From assembly GCF_016495725.1 (NCBI RefSeq), contig NZ_CP054705.1, positions 4,449,311 through 4,513,310 on the forward strand: 64,000 bases of DNA, given 5' to 3'. Source of the stretch: Salicibibacter cibarius (GTDB taxonomy: Bacteria; Bacillota; Bacilli; Bacillales; Marinococcaceae). The notes beneath the pieces were generated by a model. That model was given only the letters and a program-made list of their open reading frames with translations. It did not search any database and had not been told where the DNA came from. The position numbers were made by a program, and so were the translations under genes. Positions 46,419 to 55,145 of this stretch are shown piece after piece (position 1 is the first letter of the stretch; every line of letters starts with the position of its first letter).

Positions 46419-46506
46419 AATCTTGCCGTAAATTGATAGAATCGTCCCGTTATAAAACGTACTTATCATCATAGACCCTCCCCTCCCCTATCGTTGCAAT
46501 TTCAAT

Positions 46507-46592
46507 TTAGAAAACTTGGCTTTTCACCAAACTTTATGGTGAAAGCCTTAGCCCATTTATGTAAGTAATAACTATCATAAAAATAGTTATTT
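46507..46592 (-). repeat. Interspersed stem-loop element, copy 3
   Basis: Read on the minus strand: hairpin AATAACTAT/ATAGTTATT (46567-46592 region), then ACTTACATAAATGGGCTAAGG and the core GGCTTTCACCATAAAGTTTG with GGTGAAAAGCC and a final TTTTCTAA. In the core, the stem changes keep pairing (CGCC/GGCG in other copies, CACC/GGTG here). Confidence 0.75.
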
Positions 46593-46838
46593 GAACGTAT
46601 AGCCTTCAGGGTTTAGCAACACAACCAGGCGGATACTTTTTGGTGACTATTGATGAAGATGCCTGTATTAACAGAAGCCTTTATTGTGCTGAGGTCACGC
46701 AAAAAAAATATTGAAACCGCCTATTATTATCTGTATTGTTCATGCCTGTAATAGGGGGCCTTTCTAGAAAAGGCATGAAAAGTGAAAAGACCTAGGTGTA
46801 CACTGAGAGACCGTTGGCGCCTGTGTTTTACTTGAGCC
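46593..46838. other. Intergenic stretch without a recognisable gene
   Basis: A 39-codon open stretch at about 46601-46715 reads like protein (LATQPGGYFLVTIDEDACIN) but lacks a start codon and site; it may be a gene fragment. Nothing else is seen. Confidence 0.3.
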
Positions 46839-47020
46839 ACTATAAAATGCACCCCGATCATGGAGACCGAATCCGAGGGGCGCCGTGTATTTCGGGCGCC
46901 ATGACCGTTCCATGAAGACCGAACCCGAATGCCGATGTGTATTTCGGGCGCCATGACCGCTCCATGAGACCTGAATCCGAGCGCCACCGTCTATTTCAGG
47001 CGCCATGCACGTGCTATGAT
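46839..47020. repeat. 52-bp hairpin units (array F)
   Basis: TTCGGGCGCCATG-type motifs start at 46891, 46943 and 46995 (52 bases apart), with a degenerate unit at about 46839. Arms such as GGGCGCCATGA are partly paired within each unit. Open frames on the minus strand here arise from the repeat. Confidence 0.8.
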
Positions 47021-47052
47021 TGATCATTTTCATACGATACTTTTCTACCTAC

Positions 47053-47077
47053 CAAAAAAAGAGAGGGGGCCCCTCTC
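47053..47077 (-). terminator. Terminator overlapping the ychF stop codon
   Basis: On the minus strand GAGAGGGG and CCCCTCTC pair almost without a loop, followed by seven T; the stem includes part of the TGA stop. Confidence 0.8.
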
Positions 47078-48176
47078 AAACGTTAAATCGAAAATGAATC
47101 ACGTCACCGTCTTGAACGATGTAATCTTTTCCTTCCAATCGAACTTTCCCGTCTTCTTTTGCTTTTGCCGTGGATCCGTATGATTTTAAATCCTCATATG
47201 CAACAACTTCGGCACGTATAAACCCACGTTCAAAGTCAGAATGAATGACACCGGCCGCTTGCGGAGCTTTCGTACCCTTTCGGATCGTCCAGGCACGCAC
47301 CTCCGGTTCCCCGGCAGTGAAATATGTGTTTAAACCGAGCAATTCATAAGCCGCGCGAATGAGGCGATCCAAGCCTGCTTCGTCGAGACCGAGGTCTTCC
47401 AAGAAAGACGTACGGTCTCCCCCGTCCAACTCCGCGATTTCCGCTTCAATGTTTGCGCAAATCGTGATCACTTCTGCCCCTTCTGTTGCCGCTAAGTCAC
47501 GTACGCGCCGGACATGTTCGTTTTCTTCTTCAGCCATTAAATCGTCTTCGCTCACATTTGCCACGTATAGGATCGGCTTTTTCGTCAACAATTGAAAGCC
47601 TTTCGCGATTTTTTCTTCGTCATCGTCCAAATTGACGCTTCGTGCCGGTTGTTCCGCTTCAAGCGCTGCCATTAGCTTCTCTAACACCGCGTGTTCGGCA
47701 AGTGCTTCCTTATCCTTTGATTTTGCCTGTTTTGCAACTTTTTCCATGCGTTTACCTACTGTCTCCAAATCGGCGAGGATCAATTCCAAGTTAATCACTT
47801 CAATGTCACGCACCGGATCCACTTTGCCGGATACATGCGTAATATCACCGCTTTCAAAGCAACGAACGACATGCGAAATGGCATCGACTTCCCGGATATG
47901 GGAAAGAAATTTATTGCCCAGCCCTTCCCCGTGGCTTGCCCCTTCCACAATTCCGGCGATATCGGTAAATTCGAACGCTGTCGGTACTGTTTTCTTCGGG
48001 TTCACTAATTCAGTCAACACTTGCAACCGTTCATCCGGGACTTCCACGATGCCAACGTTTGGATCAATCGTCGCGAACGGATAATTGGCCGCTTCCGCAC
48101 CGGCCTGGGTAATTGCATTAAATAACGTGGACTTGCCTACATTGGGCAAGCCCACGATGCCTGTTGTTAAAGCCAT
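47076..48176 (-). CDS. ychF: Redox/ribosome-associated ATPase YchF
   Basis: 366 residues. Obg-like P-loop ATPase: G1 [16 protein letters not shown]3 [10 protein letters not shown], the ATP-type motif YVANVSEDD in place of the GTP-specifying NKxD, and the C-terminal TGS domain ([20 protein letters not shown], ending [11 protein letters not shown]). It binds ribosomes and affects stress responses. GAGGGAAGTG precedes the ATG. It is the island's right-hand neighbour. Confidence 0.96.
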   Translation of the reverse strand: MALTTGIVGLPNVGKSTLFNAITQAGAEAANYPFATIDPNVGIVEVPDERLQVLTELVNPKKTVPTAFEFTDIAGIVEGASHGEGLGNKFLSHIREVDAISHVVRCFESGDITHVSGKVDPVRDIEVINLELILADLETVGKRMEKVAKQAKSKDKEALAEHAVLEKLMAALEAEQPARSVNLDDDEEKIAKGFQLLTKKPILYVANVSEDDLMAEEENEHVRRVRDLAATEGAEVITICANIEAEIAELDGGDRTSFLEDLGLDEAGLDRLIRAAYELLGLNTYFTAGEPEVRAWTIRKGTKAPQAAGVIHSDFERGFIRAEVVAYEDLKSYGSTAKAKEDGKVRLEGKDYIVQDGDVIHFRFNV

Positions 48177-48191
48177 ATTCGGTCACTTCCC

Positions 48192-48389
48192 TCAACTTTC
48201 TTCGCTTTCCAATACTTTTTTCATTTTGCGGGTAAACGTTTTGCGCGGAATCAAAACACTGTGCCCGCATCCTTGGCATTTGATGCGAATATCCATACCC
48301 ATCCGAATAATTTTCCAACGATTCGTTCCGCAAGGATGGGGTTTTTTCATTTCAACAATGTCATGCAGTTCGAATGCCTTGTCCGACAA
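48192..48389 (-). CDS. yyzM: DUF951 zinc-ribbon-like protein YyzM
   Basis: 65 residues. The conserved core FELHDIVEMKKPHPCGTNRW and RIKCQGCGHSVLIPR marks DUF951; the CxxC and the earlier Cys suggest metal or nucleic acid binding. Function unknown. It always sits by ychF. AAAGGGGCGGG is spaced for a TTG start at 48389 giving MSDKAFELHD; longer frame not supported. Confidence 0.88.
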   Translation of the reverse strand: MSDKAFELHDIVEMKKPHPCGTNRWKIIRMGMDIRIKCQGCGHSVLIPRKTFTRKMKKVLESEES

Positions 48390-48460
48390 CGTATCCCGCC
48401 CCTTTCTTTCGAAGCTCAAAAACAATGTGTATTATATCATACTAGACCGTAAAATGACAT

Positions 48461-49486
48461 TCATTTTAATTTTAACTGCTGTTGGTTTAGAAAAGGATAA
48501 AGCAAAACCGCGCCCAGCAAATAGAGATTGACGACGCCGTAAAGCGGGTAAAGAAAGCCTACAAGTGTTGAAAAACCAAATACGGTCATCGGTAAGAGTG
48601 GGAGGATAATCATTAAGGCCAGTACCCATCCGGGCCCCTTGAGAATACGGCGAAACCGACTCATTAGACCGAGAATATTAATCGCCGCCGTTGTATAAAT
48701 GGCGGTAAACAAAAGCAATGTCATGGCAAGGACAAGGATAGACGGATAGGTGCTGAGAATGGAAAACAAGGGAATTTCATATAATAAAATATCATCGGCC
48801 ACTACAAGTAACGATTGGTTGTACAAATAAGAGACGCCGCCAAGCACAAGGCCGCTACCGACCGTGGCAATCCAAATTTCCCCTTCCGTTTGGACTTTCG
48901 GGGCAATGGCCGCCAACACGGCAACAATGGGCAATAAATTCAGCCCCATAAACATAAGTGCCGATGGCCAATTGGATTGCGCGCCCCACTCAAGCACAAA
49001 TCCTCCGTCGCTGGAGATTTGAAATAAAATCAAAATCGCGATCAACGCGACGATCAGCGCCGGCGTTAGGATATTATTGACCGTCGTTAATCCGTCAATG
49101 TCCCATATAAACAAAACAACAAGGAAAAGACACATAAAGAAGACGCCAAGCCAATATGGAAATTCGAACGTTTCCAATGTTGCGCCGCCGCCAGAAATCA
49201 TGATCCCCGTCGTTGTAAATAAATACAAGATAATCAGCAAATCATAAAATTTGGCGAGACGCACGCCCAGCAATGTTTGCAGAACCGACACATAGTTTTC
49301 CGCCCCTTTTTGAATGCTCAACTTTAAAATAACCATGGAACTGATGGCAAATAGAGCGCTGAATAAAATAATGGCGGCCACACTTTCTTCACCAAAGAAT
49401 TGCCATATTTCACGTCCTGAAGCATAACCGGCACCAACCATTGCTCCCGTCAGCAAAAACATCCATTTCAACCCACGTCCGATCAT
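48461..49486 (-). CDS. YkvI-family membrane protein (APC superfamily)
   Basis: 341 residues, about ten membrane helices. The N-terminus LLTGAMVGAGYASGREIWQFF has the unwound-helix Gly motif of APC transporters and matches B. subtilis YkvI-type proteins. Substrate unknown. AAGGGAG before ATG 49486 favours this start over 49507. No partner genes. Confidence 0.8.
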   Translation of the reverse strand: MIGRGLKWMFLLTGAMVGAGYASGREIWQFFGEESVAAIILFSALFAISSMVILKLSIQKGAENYVSVLQTLLGVRLAKFYDLLIILYLFTTTGIMISGGGATLETFEFPYWLGVFFMCLFLVVLFIWDIDGLTTVNNILTPALIVALIAILILFQISSDGGFVLEWGAQSNWPSALMFMGLNLLPIVAVLAAIAPKVQTEGEIWIATVGSGLVLGGVSYLYNQSLLVVADDILLYEIPLFSILSTYPSILVLAMTLLLFTAIYTTAAINILGLMSRFRRILKGPGWVLALMIILPLLPMTVFGFSTLVGFLYPLYGVVNLYLLGAVLLYPFLNQQQLKLK

Positions 49487-49612
49487 AGATGTCGCTCCCT
49501 TGTCCAATATTCACACGTTCGTTTTTTCCTGATTACATTGTTCCGGTTCAGGACGTATAGAACGGCAAACTTTCCCTTATACTGGGACTAGTATGAAAAA
49601 GGAGAGCTGGGT

Positions 49613-50266
49613 ATGTCTTACAATAGATCTTTTTCCACCGGGGAACCATTTTCCCATCAATTCCATGTCGACGACGCTGCCATGGAAGAGCCGCTTGCGG
49701 GCCGTTTTTTTGAAAAAATTCACTTTATATCTCTACATAGGGAGATCGTGATCGTATGCATCGGAACCGATCGTTCAACGGGAGATGCTTACGGACCATT
49801 AACCGGGACGATGTTATCGGAAAATAACCCCGGCTCATTCTTTGTTTACGGTACTCTTCAACAACCCGTACATGCCTTAAATTTGCAAGCAACACTGGAC
49901 GATGTTTTTGATAACTACCGGCATCCATTCCTCATCGCCATCGATGCCAGCATGGGAAAATCCTATAACGTCGGGAAAATTACACTTGCTTCCGGTCCGG
50001 TTCGGCCAGGAAGCGCGGTGAAGAAAACGCTTCCGGATATCGGGAACATGCACATGACCGGAACCGTAAACGTAGGTGGGATGATGGAATATTATGTTTT
50101 GCAAAATACAAGATTGAATCTTGTCATGAAAATGGCCGAGCGAACGTCTAATGCCATCTTGCGTGCAGATCGCCGCCTCAACCATCCAACCTCTCCCACG
50201 CCTACGCGGCGCAGCCATATCATTCGGCCATCCGCACATGAAATGTCCGCCCCTGCCAAAGAATAG
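49613..50266 (+). CDS. yyaC: YyaC, spore protease-like sporulation protein
   Basis: 217 residues. GPR-like hydrolase fold: VIVCIGTDRSTGDAYGPLTG, FLIAIDASMGKSYNVGKI and VNVGGMMEYYVLQNTRL are conserved in YyaC. Sporulation-associated; exact role unknown. The last 35 residues (Pro/Arg/Ser-rich) look like an unstructured tail. AGGAGAGC precedes the ATG. Confidence 0.9.
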   Translation: MSYNRSFSTGEPFSHQFHVDDAAMEEPLAGRFFEKIHFISLHREIVIVCIGTDRSTGDAYGPLTGTMLSENNPGSFFVYGTLQQPVHALNLQATLDDVFDNYRHPFLIAIDASMGKSYNVGKITLASGPVRPGSAVKKTLPDIGNMHMTGTVNVGGMMEYYVLQNTRLNLVMKMAERTSNAILRADRRLNHPTSPTPTRRSHIIRPSAHEMSAPAKE

Positions 50267-50267
50267 A

Positions 50268-50972
50268 TCAAAAGAAGTAAAGCAATGATGTTATTAAAAA
50301 TACAACAGGAATCGCCGGCAACAAGTTCGCGACCTTCACGTCAACGATGCCAAGCAGGCGTAAACCGATTGCGACAATCATTACGCCGCCGGCAGCGGTC
50401 ATCTCCGTTATAAACATTTCCAACAGAGGGTCAGGGACGATCCGATTAATTTGCCCGGCAAGTAAGGCAATCGTCCCTTGATAGAGAACAACCGGCACAA
50501 CGGAAAACAGAACGCCGATCCCCATCATGGAAGCGAAAAAAATGGCAGAAAACCCGTCAAGCATCGCTTTTGTATAAAGCAAGCTATGATCCAACCTAAG
50601 CCCGCTGTCCAGCGCTCCCAATACGGCCATTGCACCAACAACGTAGACGAGAGAAGCCGTCACGAATCCCTTCGCAAATAGACCTTCTCCCCCGCTGCTT
50701 CCTGCTTTTTTTTCGATCCAACGCCCTAAATCGTTCAAACGCTCTTCAATCCGGCCCCATTCTCCGAGGACGGCGCCGAGAACGAGGCTGCCGATCGTGA
50801 TCAGAAACTGGTCGCTTTCCAATCCCATATTGATGCCCAACAAAATAACTGCCAACGCGATCGCTTGCATCACCGTCGTTTTCACCCGTTCCGGAATACG
50901 TGTGAAAATGAGTCCCAGCATGGAACCAACGATAATCGCAATCCCGTTGACCAACGTACCGATTAAAGCCAT
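50268..50972 (-). CDS. DUF554 membrane protein
   Basis: 234 residues, about seven membrane helices. The start ALIGTLVNGIAIIVGSMLGL and LGAVLGEWGRIEERLNDLG are hallmarks of DUF554 (YdfK/YqgA). Function unknown. AAAGGAGAT precedes the ATG. It converges on yyaC with only one base between stop codons. Confidence 0.9.
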   Translation of the reverse strand: MALIGTLVNGIAIIVGSMLGLIFTRIPERVKTTVMQAIALAVILLGINMGLESDQFLITIGSLVLGAVLGEWGRIEERLNDLGRWIEKKAGSSGGEGLFAKGFVTASLVYVVGAMAVLGALDSGLRLDHSLLYTKAMLDGFSAIFFASMMGIGVLFSVVPVVLYQGTIALLAGQINRIVPDPLLEMFITEMTAAGGVMIVAIGLRLLGIVDVKVANLLPAIPVVFLITSLLYFF

Positions 50973-51104
50973 CGCCGTCCGATCTCCTTTGCTGCTTCAG
51001 TCTAATTATCTATGATAACAGGTTTTGCAATTCATGGGGATTCAAAAACATTCGGATTGATCGATGTACTATGAATCTTAAATTTGTATGTTATAATACA
51101 AGAA

Positions 51105-51122
51105 TGAATGAGTATTCATTTT
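51105..51122. promoter_or_regulatory. FadR (TetR-type) operator
   Basis: TGAATGAGTATTCATTTT matches the Bacillus FadR site TGAATGAnTAnTCATTCA except for the last two bases. It lies just after a TATAAT box (51092-51097), 40 bases before a fatty-acid oxidation gene, so FadR with acyl-CoA as inducer probably controls these genes. Confidence 0.75.
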
Positions 51123-51162
51123 TAGGTAAAAATGTTTCAATATTTTAAAAGGGGTGTTTCTG

Positions 51163-51933
51163 ATGTTGGAAGAAAAAACAGCCATTGTAACGGGAGGAAG
51201 CAATGGCATGGGAAAAGCGATGGCAGAACGCTTTGCTTCAAAAGGGGCAAATATTGTCATTACCGGACGAAATGAAGAACGGTTGGCAAATGCAAAATCA
51301 GATATCCAGTCCAAAACAGATGCCGGTGTATTAACCGTTCAAATGGACGTGCGCGATCGCGATGATGTTCAACGTACCGTAGATGAAACAAAAAACGCAT
51401 TCGGACAAATCGACGTTCTCGTCAACAATGCAGCAGGAAACTTTATTTCTCAAGCAGAGAACTTATCGGAAAACGGTTGGAAAGCAGTCATCGATATTTG
51501 CTTAAATGGAACGTGGAACTGCTCGCAACTCGTCGGAAAGGAAATGATCGCCCAAAAAACAGGCGGATCGATGTTAAACATGATCGCTACATATGCCTGG
51601 ACCGGTTCAGCGGGAGTTGTACACTCGGCCGCTGCAAAAGGCGGAATTTTGGCCTTGACCAAATCGTTGGCCATCGAATGGGGAAAATACGGGATACGCG
51701 TCAATGCCATGGCTCCGGGTCCAATTGAAAATACCGGAGGTGCGGAGAAGTTATTTGCTTCAGAATCACAAGTGAAGCAAATCAAGCGCATGAACCCGCT
51801 AGGGGAAGTGGGGAAATTGGATGACGTTGCCGATGCCGCTGAATTTCTCGTCTCCAGCCAATCCCGATATGTCAACGGGGATTGCATGACCGTGGATGGC
51901 GGGCAATGGATCGCCAACAGCCGGTATATGTGA
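51163..51933 (+). CDS. fadH: SDR-family 2,4-dienoyl-CoA reductase
   Basis: 256 residues, short-chain dehydrogenase. NADPH loop TGGSNGMGKAMAERF, VLVNNAAGNF, and SAAAKGGILALTKSLAIEW, where the usual catalytic Tyr of YxxxK is replaced by Ala. Loss of that Tyr is typical of DECR-type dienoyl-CoA reductases, which remove double bonds during beta-oxidation of unsaturated fatty acids. The upstream FadR operator and downstream enoyl-CoA hydratase agree. ATG 51163 follows AAAAGGGG. Confidence 0.85.
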   Translation: MLEEKTAIVTGGSNGMGKAMAERFASKGANIVITGRNEERLANAKSDIQSKTDAGVLTVQMDVRDRDDVQRTVDETKNAFGQIDVLVNNAAGNFISQAENLSENGWKAVIDICLNGTWNCSQLVGKEMIAQKTGGSMLNMIATYAWTGSAGVVHSAAAKGGILALTKSLAIEWGKYGIRVNAMAPGPIENTGGAEKLFASESQVKQIKRMNPLGEVGKLDDVADAAEFLVSSQSRYVNGDCMTVDGGQWIANSRYM

Positions 51934-51989
51934 TGCCGGGAGTCGGAAGCAGGAAGTCGATAGGAGTATAAATACGAGGGGGAAAAGAG

Positions 51990-52769
51990 ATGGAACCTTT
52001 ACTCATCAATACCGAAAAAGGAGTACGCACAATTACACTTAACCGCCCCGAGCGGATGAATGCCATTAACGATGACCTTAGCAAACAAATCGAGGACGCT
52101 ATCGCTAACGCATCAGCGGATGATGACGTACGCGTCGTCGTTATCACCGGTAATGGGCGTGCGTTTTGCTCCGGCCTTGATTTATCAAAAATGCCGAACA
52201 CATTTGGCACGCGGCACGAGCAGTTGGATGAACTCGGTTGGGTCGGCCGGCAAGCGCTTGGCATCGTCCGTTGTGACAAACCGGTGATCGCCGCCATCAA
52301 TGGCATGGCCGCCGGCGCGGGATTATCCTTGGCGCTTGCTTGTGATCTACGTTTTATGTCGGATCAGGCAAGGGTCACAACCGGTTATATTCGACGCGGA
52401 CTTAACCCTGACGCGGGAATGAGTTATTTTCTACCCCGCTTGGTCGGACAAGGACAAGCCACGCAAATGATTTTCACGGGCCATGATATTGACGCGGACA
52501 AAGCGGAGCGGACAGGCCTTGTAAACGAGACATTTTCCGATGAAACATTCCATGAACAAGTCATGGCATTTGCCGGGGACCTTGCTGATGGCCCACCGGT
52601 TGCCCTAACGTTTTCTAAGCGGCTCCTTTCGTCAAACGGAGAAGAAGAGCTTAGCAACCTATTAAAACAAGAATATGCCTATATTAAGCGGTGCTTTGCA
52701 ACAGATGATGTTAAAGAAGGTATTCAAGCCTTTTTACAAAAACGAAAGCCTGAATTTCAAGGGAAATAA
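51990..52769 (+). CDS. Enoyl-CoA hydratase/isomerase
   Basis: 259 residues, crotonase fold. Acyl-CoA pocket CSGLDLSKMP and the oxyanion hole AAINGMAAGAGLSLALACDLR; Asp/Glu positions in ARVTTGYIRRGLNPDAG. The usual catalytic Glu of PEVG-type hydratases is not obvious, so isomerase activity is possible. It lies 56 bases downstream of fadH and probably in the same FadR-controlled operon. GAGGGGG precedes the ATG. Confidence 0.87.
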   Translation: MEPLLINTEKGVRTITLNRPERMNAINDDLSKQIEDAIANASADDDVRVVVITGNGRAFCSGLDLSKMPNTFGTRHEQLDELGWVGRQALGIVRCDKPVIAAINGMAAGAGLSLALACDLRFMSDQARVTTGYIRRGLNPDAGMSYFLPRLVGQGQATQMIFTGHDIDADKAERTGLVNETFSDETFHEQVMAFAGDLADGPPVALTFSKRLLSSNGEEELSNLLKQEYAYIKRCFATDDVKEGIQAFLQKRKPEFQGK

Positions 52770-52776
52770 TGTTAAG

Positions 52777-52808
52777 AAGCGAGGATCTCCCGATGGGAGC
52801 CTCGCTTT
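52777..52808 (+). terminator. Terminator of the fadH-hydratase operon
   Basis: AAGCGAGG and CCTCGCTT pair with an inner CTCCC/GGGAG stem, followed by TCT. Confidence 0.7.
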
Positions 52809-52911
52809 CTCAAATGTCAAAATCAATTCATCGAAAACATTGTAAAACATGCCATCTGATCCTCTCTCACCAACACCGCGCAGTTTTTTCGATATTCTTA
52901 CTGTTCTGGAC

Positions 52912-53076
52912 TTAATGTTGTATATCGTACTTACTATAGGTTTGCCACAACCATCTTAATTCATCTTGATCTCTCATGTTAAGCACTCGTTCGATGATCA
53001 ATTTTTGGTTTTTATCTATCTCAAGAGAGTCCAAATCCGTACCCCAAAAAAGCTTCGCAAATGTTGTTTCAACCAT
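52912..53076 (-). CDS. Small DUF6922-like protein, possibly truncated
   Basis: 54 residues. The segment FAKLFWGTDLDSLEID followed by LIIERVLNMRDQDELRWLW resembles the small DUF6922-type domain (LFWxxDxxxLDxxxxxxxIIERVLxxG...W) found near toxin-antitoxin genes. No ribosome binding site is visible before ATG 53076, and the usual C-terminal half is missing, so this may be a remnant. Convergent with the hydratase gene. Identification is from memory of the family pattern. Confidence 0.45.
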   Translation of the reverse strand: MVETTFAKLFWGTDLDSLEIDKNQKLIIERVLNMRDQDELRWLWQTYSKYDIQH

Positions 53077-53173
53077 ACAGATACAAGAAGGAACGAGTGG
53101 TCTGCTTCAGAAAGAGCGAAAAATTGTCGGGGAGTCGAGCGCATGACGACTGAAATTAGTCAAATGTAGCCTT

Positions 53174-53350
53174 CCCGGGTGCCATGAAGCGGCTATGGTG
53201 TCCGAATTCATGAGCTTAGTGCAATCTCGGGCACCATGGAGAACTTATGGCGCCCCAACTTATTCGAGATAAGGTTTTTCGGTCGCCATGAAACGTTTAT
53301 GGCGACCGAACGCATGCGCAACCGAAATTTCGGGCGCCATGAAGTGGGCA
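53174..53350. repeat. 52-bp hairpin units (array G)
   Basis: Units start (CGGGTGCC, CGGGCACC, CGGTCGCC, CGGGCGCC) at 53176, 53228, 53280 and 53331. Each can form a hairpin; the third is best: CGGTCGCCATGA with TTATGGCGACCG. Fills the convergent gap downstream of parB. Confidence 0.85.
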
Positions 53351-53366
53351 TACAGGCAAATAAGAC

Positions 53367-53403
53367 GAAAAACAAGCCCCTGGATCTGATATCCAAGGGG
53401 CTT
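53367..53403 (-). terminator. Terminator of noc/parA/parB region
   Basis: On the minus strand AAGCCCCTTGGAT and ATCCAGGGGCTT pair, followed by GTTTTTC. Confidence 0.85.
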
Positions 53404-53409
53404 GGTGAT

Positions 53410-54264
53410 TTAATTTTTATCCTGTCCGAGCAGTTCCAATATACGTGCCAAATCCTCGTCCGATAAATATTCGATTTCAATTTTTCCTTTCTTCTTTCCT
53501 TGCTTAATGTTTACGGACGTGCCTAAATACGTTTGTAGCGTATTTTCTTGTTCACGGATGTACGGGGATGGGTTTTTTTCTTTTTTCTTAGGCTTATTAC
53601 TGGGTGTCCGATTGTTAAGGCGTTGGACGAGCTCTTCCGTCTGGCGTACATTGAGTTGTTGTTCTTTAACGGTTTTGACGGCTTTGGGCATTTCCGCTTC
53701 GTGTTTGATCCCAAGCAAGGCACGGCCATGGCCCATCGATATTTCTCCCTCGCCGATCGTTTTTTGAATCCCTTCGGGCAGTTGTAATAATCGCAAATGA
53801 TTGGCGATGTGGGGGCGGCTTTTTCCTAGTTGTTTCGCCAATTCTTCCTGCGTGACCCCAAAATGATCCATAAGCCTTGCGTATGCCCTTGATTCCTCGA
53901 GTGGATTTAAATTTTCCCGCTGCAAATTCTCAATCAACGCAATTTCCATCATGCGATCATCGCTGAAGTCCTTAACGATCGCGGGGACGGTTTCAAGCCC
54001 GCACTTCTGTGCTGCCCTGAACCGCCGCTCTCCGGCCACGATCTCGTAGCCTTTAATGCTTGTACGGACAATCAAAGGCTGTAAAATCCCGTTCCGCTTG
54101 ATCGATGCACTTAGATCGTCGATCGCTTGTTCATTAAAATCTTTCCTCGGTTGATAAGGATTCACGCGCAATTCTTTAAGCGCGATATGATGAACAGCGT
54201 CTGCACTCGTGTCCATTTCGCCGGGAAACAGCGCATTTAAACCTCTTCCCAATCCTTTAGGCAC
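53410..54264 (-). CDS. parB: Chromosome partition protein ParB (Spo0J)
   Basis: 284 residues. CTP-dependent clamp that loads at parS and spreads. N-terminal KGLGRGLNALFP (ParA-activating), the CTP-binding GERRFRAAQ, LIENLQRENLNPLEESRAY, the HTH that reads parS (TQEELAKQLGKSRPHIANHLRLL), and a C-terminal dimerisation region rich in Lys. GTG 54264 is set by AAAGGAAG and the family N-terminus; it overlaps the parA end by 8 bases. Confidence 0.96.
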   Translation of the reverse strand: MPKGLGRGLNALFPGEMDTSADAVHHIALKELRVNPYQPRKDFNEQAIDDLSASIKRNGILQPLIVRTSIKGYEIVAGERRFRAAQKCGLETVPAIVKDFSDDRMMEIALIENLQRENLNPLEESRAYARLMDHFGVTQEELAKQLGKSRPHIANHLRLLQLPEGIQKTIGEGEISMGHGRALLGIKHEAEMPKAVKTVKEQQLNVRQTEELVQRLNNRTPSNKPKKKEKNPSPYIREQENTLQTYLGTSVNIKQGKKKGKIEIEYLSDEDLARILELLGQDKN

Positions 54265-55018
54265 CTGCAACCACTTCCTTTGCAAGTTCTAAATATACAT
54301 CTGCCCCGCGTGATTTTGGCGCGTACAAGACGATTGGCATGCCATGGCTGGGCGCCTCCCCTAACCGGACATTTCTCGGCACAATCGTCCCGAATACTTT
54401 TTCCCTAAAATATTTTTTTACTTCTTCAATGACTTGCATGCCTAAATTCGTTCGCGCGTCCAACATCGTTAATAATACGCCTTCGATTTGAAGGTTCGTA
54501 TTTAGATGTTTTTGGACGAGGCGTATCGTATTCAATAACTGGCTTAATCCTTCCAATGCATAATATTCACATTGAACCGGGATCAAAATCGCCTCTGCAG
54601 CAGTCAACGCATTGATGGTCAATAAACCGAGGGATGGAGGACAGTCAATGATGATGTAGTCATATTCGTCTTGAACAGCGTTTAACCCTTTTTTTAACCG
54701 TATTTCCCGGGAAATAGTCGGTACCAACTCAATTTCCGCCCCGGATAGTTGAATGGTTGCCGGGAGCACAGACAGATTTTCCACCGGTGAAGGATAAATG
54801 ATATCTTTGGCTTCTACATCCTCTGCGAGCAAATTATAAATACAAGCATCCACGTCTCCCTTCTCAATGCCTGCTCCACTCGTGGCATTGCCTTGCGGAT
54901 CAATATCAACAAGCAAGACCCGATGTCCAATATATGATAAACTTGCGCTTAAATTGACGGCACTTGTTGTTTTTCCAACGCCGCCTTTTTGATTCGCGAT
55001 CGCGATCACTTTTGCCAC
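54257..55018 (-). CDS. parA: Chromosome partition ATPase ParA (Soj)
   Basis: 253 residues, same as B. subtilis Soj. Deviant Walker A NQKGGVGKTTSAVN, DIDPQGNATSG and IIDCPPSLGLLT are intact. It binds DNA as an ATP dimer, acts with ParB on the origin and modulates DnaA. GGAAAGG is best spaced for GTG 55018, giving MAKVIAIANQ. A perfect Noc site lies within the gene. Confidence 0.96.
   Translation of the reverse strand: MAKVIAIANQKGGVGKTTSAVNLSASLSYIGHRVLLVDIDPQGNATSGAGIEKGDVDACIYNLLAEDVEAKDIIYPSPVENLSVLPATIQLSGAEIELVPTISREIRLKKGLNAVQDEYDYIIIDCPPSLGLLTINALTAAEAILIPVQCEYYALEGLSQLLNTIRLVQKHLNTNLQIEGVLLTMLDARTNLGMQVIEEVKKYFREKVFGTIVPRNVRLGEAPSHGMPIVLYAPKSRGADVYLELAKEVVAGA
54701..54716. other. Noc-binding site (NBS)
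   Basis: TATTTCCCGGGAAATA is a perfect 16-base palindrome identical to the published Noc consensus. It sits inside parA and about 430 bases from noc, which encodes its reader. Confidence 0.9.
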
Positions 55019-55145
55019 TTCGGTCACAACCTTTCCTTCGCGGTTGCTTGATCAAATTCCCATGCCGCGGACGTAAAAAATGTATAACTATTATTTTAGC
55101 ATGTTTTCCAGAAAAAAATAATCTATCATTTGGTTTGATGATAGA

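Noticed and set aside
46727..47033. Minus-strand frames of 86-89 codons near 46.9 kb
   Set aside because: They lie in array F and repeat with its 52-base units in shifting frames, without ribosome sites.
53208..53480. Frames across array G on both strands
   Set aside because: Same reason: repeat-derived, and partly antisense to the end of parB.
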